64,000 bases of DNA from Rheinheimera hassiensis. GTDB taxonomy: Bacteria > Pseudomonadota > Gammaproteobacteria > Enterobacterales > Alteromonadaceae. A program made the translations under genes and the position numbers. Location: NCBI RefSeq assembly GCF_022436675.1, contig NZ_JAKUJZ010000010.1, positions 1 to 64,000 on the forward strand, given 5' to 3'. The notes beneath the pieces are model-generated. The model saw only the letters and a list, made by a program, of their open reading frames with translations, made no database searches and had not been told where the DNA came from. This document shows positions 60,736 to 64,000 of the stretch, in pieces; position 1 is the stretch's first letter; every line of letters begins with the position of its first letter.

Positions 60736-60978
60736 TCAGATTATTGGCTTACTAATGCGTCTTTGCAGACAAGCTATGGCCCGATCAAGCGAGTTGACTG
60801 CAAGTGCTGCAGCGCCCAAGGCAATAGATGCAAAAACAACATAATCCAGTTTGAACCAGTAAACAGGTTCACTTACCCCCCAAAACACTTGCGCTACTAA
60901 CTGGCCACCGGCGAATGAAAGCATTGCTATCAGAGGTGCCGCTATGAGCAACAATGTAATTTTAAATGCATAAGTCAT
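60736..60978 (-). CDS. Two-helix membrane protein, 80 aa
   Basis: Transmembrane segments at residues about 5-27 and 46-62; basic C-terminus (LQRRISKP). ATG 60978 after AGGATACAGTCCAAT. Unknown. Confidence 0.6.
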   Translation of the reverse strand: MTYAFKITLLLIAAPLIAMLSFAGGQLVAQVFWGVSEPVYWFKLDYVVFASIALGAAALAVNSLDRAIACLQRRISKPII

Positions 60979-60991
60979 ATTGGACTGTATC

Positions 60992-61159
60992 CTATCTCAC
61001 CAAAGGGCTAATAAAACGCCAGGTGTCATTGACTTGAATAGCCACCGCCTGGCCTGATGTTGTGTTTACGCCGGTTACGATTTTAGCTTCGTGGCCGTCG
61101 TAAATATCAAACCCTGGGACTGTTTCGGCGCTGTACTTTTTGCCGTCTATTTCAATCAT
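60992..61159 (-). CDS. Hypothetical protein, 55 aa
   Basis: ATG 61159 with TTAGGAATCACCG; TAG 60992-60994. Beta-rich (MIEIDGKKYSAETVPGFDIY..., QAVAIQVNDTWRFI). Missed by a 60-codon cut-off but well spaced between neighbours. Confidence 0.55.
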   Translation of the reverse strand: MIEIDGKKYSAETVPGFDIYDGHEAKIVTGVNTTSGQAVAIQVNDTWRFISPLVR

Positions 61160-61168
61160 CGGTGATTC

Positions 61169-61465
61169 CTAATTTGAGTTTTGACGTTTAGCTGATAAAA
61201 ATTCGATTGAATCCTGAGCCGCAAGAGCACTGTTAGCGATGGATTCAAAAATGCTATCTTCCTGCATGTCACTATGATGCAAGCTCCAATCACACGCAGA
61301 ACAGTCAACTCCACAACGGCCATCTGTTTGATAGGAGTTAGCAATTACAGGCTTAGTCAGTTTACCTGAAGCGGTTACAGTAAAAGTAACTTGCGCATCC
61401 AAATCAGCCCATGCCTTTACTGGTGAGCCACACTTAGGGCACTTAAATTCGTTTTGCTTCGCCAT
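61169..61465 (-). CDS. Zinc-ribbon protein, 98 aa
   Basis: KCPKCGSPVKAW near the start, then GRCGVDCSACDWSLHH gives the second Cys pair. ATG 61465 after AGGAAAAACCGGAA. Unknown. Confidence 0.6.
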   Translation of the reverse strand: MAKQNEFKCPKCGSPVKAWADLDAQVTFTVTASGKLTKPVIANSYQTDGRCGVDCSACDWSLHHSDMQEDSIFESIANSALAAQDSIEFLSAKRQNSN

Positions 61466-61477
61466 TTCCGGTTTTTC

Positions 61478-61618
61478 CTATTCGTCGCTGTTGTCTGGTA
61501 AATCAATTAATTCAGCACATTCGAGGTGATACAGAGCCATGCCAGAGCTGACTATTTCATCATCTGGATAGATGGTGCCTTTGCAATGAGCGCAAGAGTT
61601 TGTTGCTGCTAAAAACAT
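61478..61618 (-). CDS. LIM-like zinc micro-protein, 46 aa
   Basis: ATG 61618 with AAGGAGTAAGC at the end of the hairpin repeat. CAHC (residues 9-12) and HLEC (31-34) form one zinc site. Acidic tail. Unknown. Confidence 0.55.
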   Translation of the reverse strand: MFLAATNSCAHCKGTIYPDDEIVSSGMALYHLECAELIDLPDNSDE

Positions 61619-61629
61619 GCTTACTCCTT

Positions 61630-61682
61630 AAAAATTGATTTATTGCTGCGCCTGGCTGGCCGGACGCAGGGGTAAATCAACT
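61630..61682 (-). repeat. Gene-flanking hairpin repeat, best-preserved copy
   Basis: Outer arms TTGATTTA/TAAATCAA pair perfectly (8 bp) and inner arms CTGCG/CGCAG pair around a GGCTGGCC-type loop. Begins right after the TAG of the 87-aa gene and ends at the SD AAGGAG of the next. Confidence 0.75.
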
Positions 61683-61683
61683 T

Positions 61684-61947
61684 CTATCCCGCCTCTGGTA
61701 TCGCGTCAAATTCATTCTGAGTCATCCGCAAGCGCTTGAAGGATATTTCAAATAATTCCCCATCTGTTACGTTGTTTTCGCTCAGGATTTCATCAATGTT
61801 TTCAGGAACCGGACACCATGTATCCAAACCAATTTCATAGTAAAAAAGGAATGACTTCTGCAATGGGCAAGTTCTTAAATGCTTACTGCGTGAAGGAGTA
61901 TTTAAACCCGGCACTATGCGCTCTGATGAACAATCACATTCACTCAT
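61684..61947 (-). CDS. Hypothetical protein, 87 aa
   Basis: Cys-rich start (MSECDCSSER, RTCPLQ), then an acidic helical half (ENIDEILSENNVTDGEL). Start 61947 after AGGATACAGAATAAA. Unknown. Confidence 0.55.
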   Translation of the reverse strand: MSECDCSSERIVPGLNTPSRSKHLRTCPLQKSFLFYYEIGLDTWCPVPENIDEILSENNVTDGELFEISFKRLRMTQNEFDAIPEAG

Positions 61948-61960
61948 TTTATTCTGTATC

Positions 61961-62395
61961 CTACTTAGATTTTTTAACCAATCGTCCTGTTTCGAACAAC
62001 CTTAGAGCCGACTGTAATCGTTCAGCCTTTGTCTGGAGAAAATCAGCTTCGTCGCACTTTATTGCCACCTTGTTCCTTGCCGCTTCTAACTGAAGAGACA
62101 TAAGCAGGTCTAAATCATCAGACCCTAAACTCTGCGATGGAAATACAAAAAGGGCTGGCTTTTCCACCCCGGCCAATCGCTCACGTGCTTCCTGGATTGA
62201 TTTAACAGTTACTCTATTACGCGAGGCGGCAGACAGCCATGCTTCAGCAAATCCGCTATCCCACTCTTTGTGTTGTTCTGTTCCACCCAAGTGCGGGTTA
62301 TCGCTGAGTTCGCGGTCGATAAAATACGACTCCCAGCCAGCGTTGAAAGCTGCGGTTTTTCCTGAAACAAACTCCGCGACAGTTATTTTTTTCAT
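61961..62395 (-). CDS. Hypothetical protein, 144 aa
   Basis: ATG 62395 with AAGGAAACCGCAGATC directly after a hairpin repeat; the longer frame to 62587 runs through the next gene. FVSGKTAAFNAGWESYF resembles phage/plasmid proteins of DUF type but no family is named. Helical C-terminal half. Confidence 0.55.
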   Translation of the reverse strand: MKKITVAEFVSGKTAAFNAGWESYFIDRELSDNPHLGGTEQHKEWDSGFAEAWLSAASRNRVTVKSIQEARERLAGVEKPALFVFPSQSLGSDDLDLLMSLQLEAARNKVAIKCDEADFLQTKAERLQSALRLFETGRLVKKSK

Positions 62396-62417
62396 GATCT
62401 GCGGTTTCCTTCTATCT

Positions 62418-62471
62418 AAAATTGACTTACAGATGCGCCCAATACGCCGGACGCAGCAGGTATGTGAACTC
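62418..62471 (-). repeat. Gene-flanking hairpin repeat, full copy
   Basis: Minus strand GAGTTCACATACCTGCTGCG ... GCGCATCTGTAAGTCAATTTT, from the TAA of the 110-aa gene to the SD of the 144-aa gene. Confidence 0.65.
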
Positions 62472-62804
62472 TTAGCAACCATAGCCCCAACCGTTCTCCC
62501 TGCGCCATTCAGCAGCTTCAATGGCATCAGCTCGGGCAGCTTCTCTGGCTTCACGCTGAACGATAACCAACTGACGTTTTTCTGCAAATGTCATAGCTTC
62601 AATGTTAGGCACTTGCACCTTTCCAGAGCCGTTACAATCTCCACAATCAACGTCATATTCTCCAGCGAGATAACGCTGCTGTTCTTCTTCGTGCATATCG
62701 TGCCATTCACTCGATGTAAAGCCATTAGCGAATGCGGGGTTTTCCATTTTTCCACTACCTTCACAGCACGGGCAGAAAATCCATTTTTGTTTGTTTGATT
62801 TCAT
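62472..62804 (-). CDS. DnaJ-type zinc-finger protein, 110 aa
   Basis: Two CxxCxGxG-type knuckles: CPCCEGSGK (residues 11-19) and CGDCNGSGK (54-62), as in DnaJ central domains, but no J domain. C-terminal Arg/Glu/Ala-rich helix. Small CxxCxGxG proteins act as chaperone-like or RNA-binding helpers; role here unknown. Confidence 0.65.
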   Translation of the reverse strand: MKSNKQKWIFCPCCEGSGKMENPAFANGFTSSEWHDMHEEEQQRYLAGEYDVDCGDCNGSGKVQVPNIEAMTFAEKRQLVIVQREAREAARADAIEAAEWRRENGWGYGC

Positions 62805-62807
62805 CGC

Positions 62808-63272
62808 CTATTCCTTCAATCCGGCTTTTAGGTTATTCCAGTTCTCAAGCGCTTCATTCATGAAACGCATATCGTCGTCTTCCAAATTAGCCGCACAGCG
62901 TTGTTGGCCATCTTCAAACCATTTTTTAAGCATGGCGTCTGGTAGATACTCAGTACCATTCTGCTTATTAAACTCAATAACAGCCTGTTCGAGTTGCTGG
63001 CCGTACAGGTCAAAGTTGCTGTTTTCGTTTAAATCACCGTGCAGCTTTGCAAAGTTATCCGCTGCAGCATCAATCGCTTCAAATACAGGTGCTTCTTGTT
63101 TAGACTTAATAGCGCAAAGAGCCGACCAAACTTGGTCTTTTGCAGCATTCCATCCCATTTCAAAATCTTTCTGATTTTGCCCACCTCGATCAAACCCTAT
63201 GACTTGGGATGGACCACGCCGGATAGCCTCAATTAAACTCTCCAGTTCAGCTTTATTAAGTTGATTGACCAT
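62808..63272 (-). CDS. Hypothetical protein, 154 aa
   Basis: ATG 63272 with GAGGTAGCGCT. Helical; EFNKQNGTEYLPDAML is shared in outline with the 74-aa protein at 33417. A half hairpin repeat (TAAGTTAATTTT) overlaps the stop of the upstream gene. Unknown. Confidence 0.6.
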   Translation of the reverse strand: MVNQLNKAELESLIEAIRRGPSQVIGFDRGGQNQKDFEMGWNAAKDQVWSALCAIKSKQEAPVFEAIDAAADNFAKLHGDLNENSNFDLYGQQLEQAVIEFNKQNGTEYLPDAMLKKWFEDGQQRCAANLEDDDMRFMNEALENWNNLKAGLKE

Positions 63273-63297
63273 AGCGCTACCTCGGATGAAAATTAAC

Positions 63298-63513
63298 TTA
63301 GTGACTAGCCCAACGCAGCTCCTGAAGCAATTTTGATCCAAAGCCCCGCTCAAAACTGTAGCCTAGCCACACCAAACTACCACCGTCATCATTATCTCTG
63401 ATTTCGACTTTTACTGACTCGTGAGCCTCGGCTGTCACAACTGCCTTGAAACGAGGCTTCAAGGTATAACCATTAACAACCTGCTTAACCGAATCTAAAG
63501 TATGATTTTCCAT
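63298..63513 (-). CDS. Hypothetical protein, 71 aa
   Basis: First gene of the operon, ATG 63513 after GGCAACGCATC of the conserved leader. Beta-rich (TLKPRFKAVVTAEAHESVKVEI). Unknown. Confidence 0.55.
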   Translation of the reverse strand: MENHTLDSVKQVVNGYTLKPRFKAVVTAEAHESVKVEIRDNDDGGSLVWLGYSFERGFGSKLLQELRWASH

Positions 63514-63612
63514 GATGCGTTGCCTGTACCGGTTAACTGTTGATACGGAATAGATTAATGCAATTTGCATTTCTGGCATTAAATCAAGCAGGCCTAATTC
63601 TTATGCTTAACG
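63514..63612 (-). promoter_or_regulatory. Shared promoter/leader module, copy at 63.6 kb
   Basis: Minus strand blocks in order: CGTTAAGCATAAGAATTAGG, TGCTTGATTTAATGCCAG, AAATGCAAATTGCAT, TAATCTATT, then TATCAACAGTTAACCGGTACAGG and the start. Best match to the 11.1-kb copy; upstream 63690-63800 also matches the region above the 6.1-kb copy. Nothing else is seen to 63835. Confidence 0.6.
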
Positions 63613-63835
63613 AATTTAACATTTACTAATTTACAAATGGACCATGGGGCCGATAGCAAAATGGTAAATCGCATTACAATTTTTAATTCGGTTTTCTTCC
63701 ATGCCGCGGAATTCACGTATCTCTCCGGCAGGCGACACGAGTATACAGATAGTGATTAATGTTTGCGCATCCAGTAGGGTAATAATGCGCGATTTTGCCA
63801 GCCGGATTTTATTCTGGTTACCTGCAGGTGATAAG

Positions 63836-63857
63836 AAGCCCCCGAATTTAGGGGCTT
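63836..63857. terminator. Terminator between minus-strand units
   Basis: AAGCCCC-cgaattta-GGGGCTT, 7-bp stem, resembling the one at 11326; it lies 30 bp past the stop of the partial gene to the right. Confidence 0.65.
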
Positions 63858-63887
63858 ATGGGCTGGCTAGTATGAAACTAAGAGGGG

Positions 63888-64000
63888 TTACTCAGTTGTA
63901 TTGATAATTTCTTCATTACGACAATTTTCAGCTTCCCGTTCGCACAGCACTGCTGTGGCCACAGACTGGGCTAACCCGGGTACGGCACAATTTCCCTTTC
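63888..64000 (-). CDS. 3' end of a gene entering from the right edge
   Basis: Open frame from the window edge to TAA 63888-63890, reading NCAVPGLAQSVATAVLCERE then AENCRNEEIINTTE. Terminator follows. Too short to classify. Confidence 0.5.
   Translation of the reverse strand, partial: KGNCAVPGLAQSVATAVLCEREAENCRNEEIINTTE

Noticed and set aside
63701..63904. 67-codon plus-strand ORF
   Set aside because: Runs across a terminator and the repeated upstream region; no SD.
1..64000. tRNA, rRNA, CRISPR or intact insertion sequence
   Set aside because: No cloverleaf, spaced direct-repeat array or transposase was recognised on reading both strands; an exhaustive search was not possible.

Overview
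The window looks like part of a large, low-copy, self-transmissible plasmid of a gammaproteobacterium. An Alteromonadales-like host such as Alteromonas or Rheinheimera is my inference from F/SXT-type transfer genes, a LexA box of gammaproteobacterial type and moderate GC; nothing in the window names the species. I see no rRNA, tRNA, CRISPR array or intact insertion sequence.

Layout. 1-1331 is the 3' end of a cysteine-rich repeat protein, closed by a terminator. 1.4-11.7 kb, 30.9-35.7 kb and 60.4-63.6 kb are islands of small genes, nearly all on the minus strand, with strong Shine-Dalgarno (SD) sequences, many hypothetical, several under 35 codons. They share two repeated non-coding modules. 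One is a promoter/leader element of about 65-90 bp ahead of operons. The other is a hairpin element of about 50 bp that runs from the stop codon of one gene to the SD of the next. 12-20 kb carries nucleic-acid enzymes: an RNase H-SWIM fusion, a secreted DNA/RNA endonuclease, and divergent RecE-like and RecT genes followed by two unknown genes. 20-25.8 kb is a fragment of a type IV conjugation operon (two DsbC-like proteins, TraV, TraC and an HDOD protein). 25.9-28.5 kb is a ParA/ParB partition locus with five parS-like palindromes. 29-30.3 kb has an AbiH-type protein. 35.8-39.3 kb has a KAP-like P-loop ATPase and a tyrosine recombinase.

39.5-42 kb is the replication module: a Rep_3-type initiator and an origin with about eighteen 15-bp iterons (CACAATnnnGGGGTA) in both orientations, then an AT-rich, GATC-rich stretch. 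Downstream on the plus strand come a zinc-ribbon protein, a PilZ-like protein, a plasmid-borne beta-clamp (DnaN) paralogue and a PRTRC cassette (ParB-related, E, C, F, B, ThiF-related). The cassette's A and D components are not seen. 51-53.7 kb has an eight-repeat protein and unknown genes. 53.8-55.4 kb has an HNH protein with an unknown C-terminal region. 57-58.6 kb has LexA-boxed umuDC, and 59 kb a DNA methyltransferase.

Taken together: replication and partition (Rep, iterons, ParAB-parS, PRTRC), conjugation, DNA repair and tolerance (SRAP, UmuDC, a plasmid clamp, RecE/RecT), host-defence interaction (AbiH, the HNH protein, the KAP ATPase, the methyltransferase), and small-gene islands that look co-regulated. 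I suspect the islands are entry or establishment genes of the kind found in conjugative leading regions, but that is inference.
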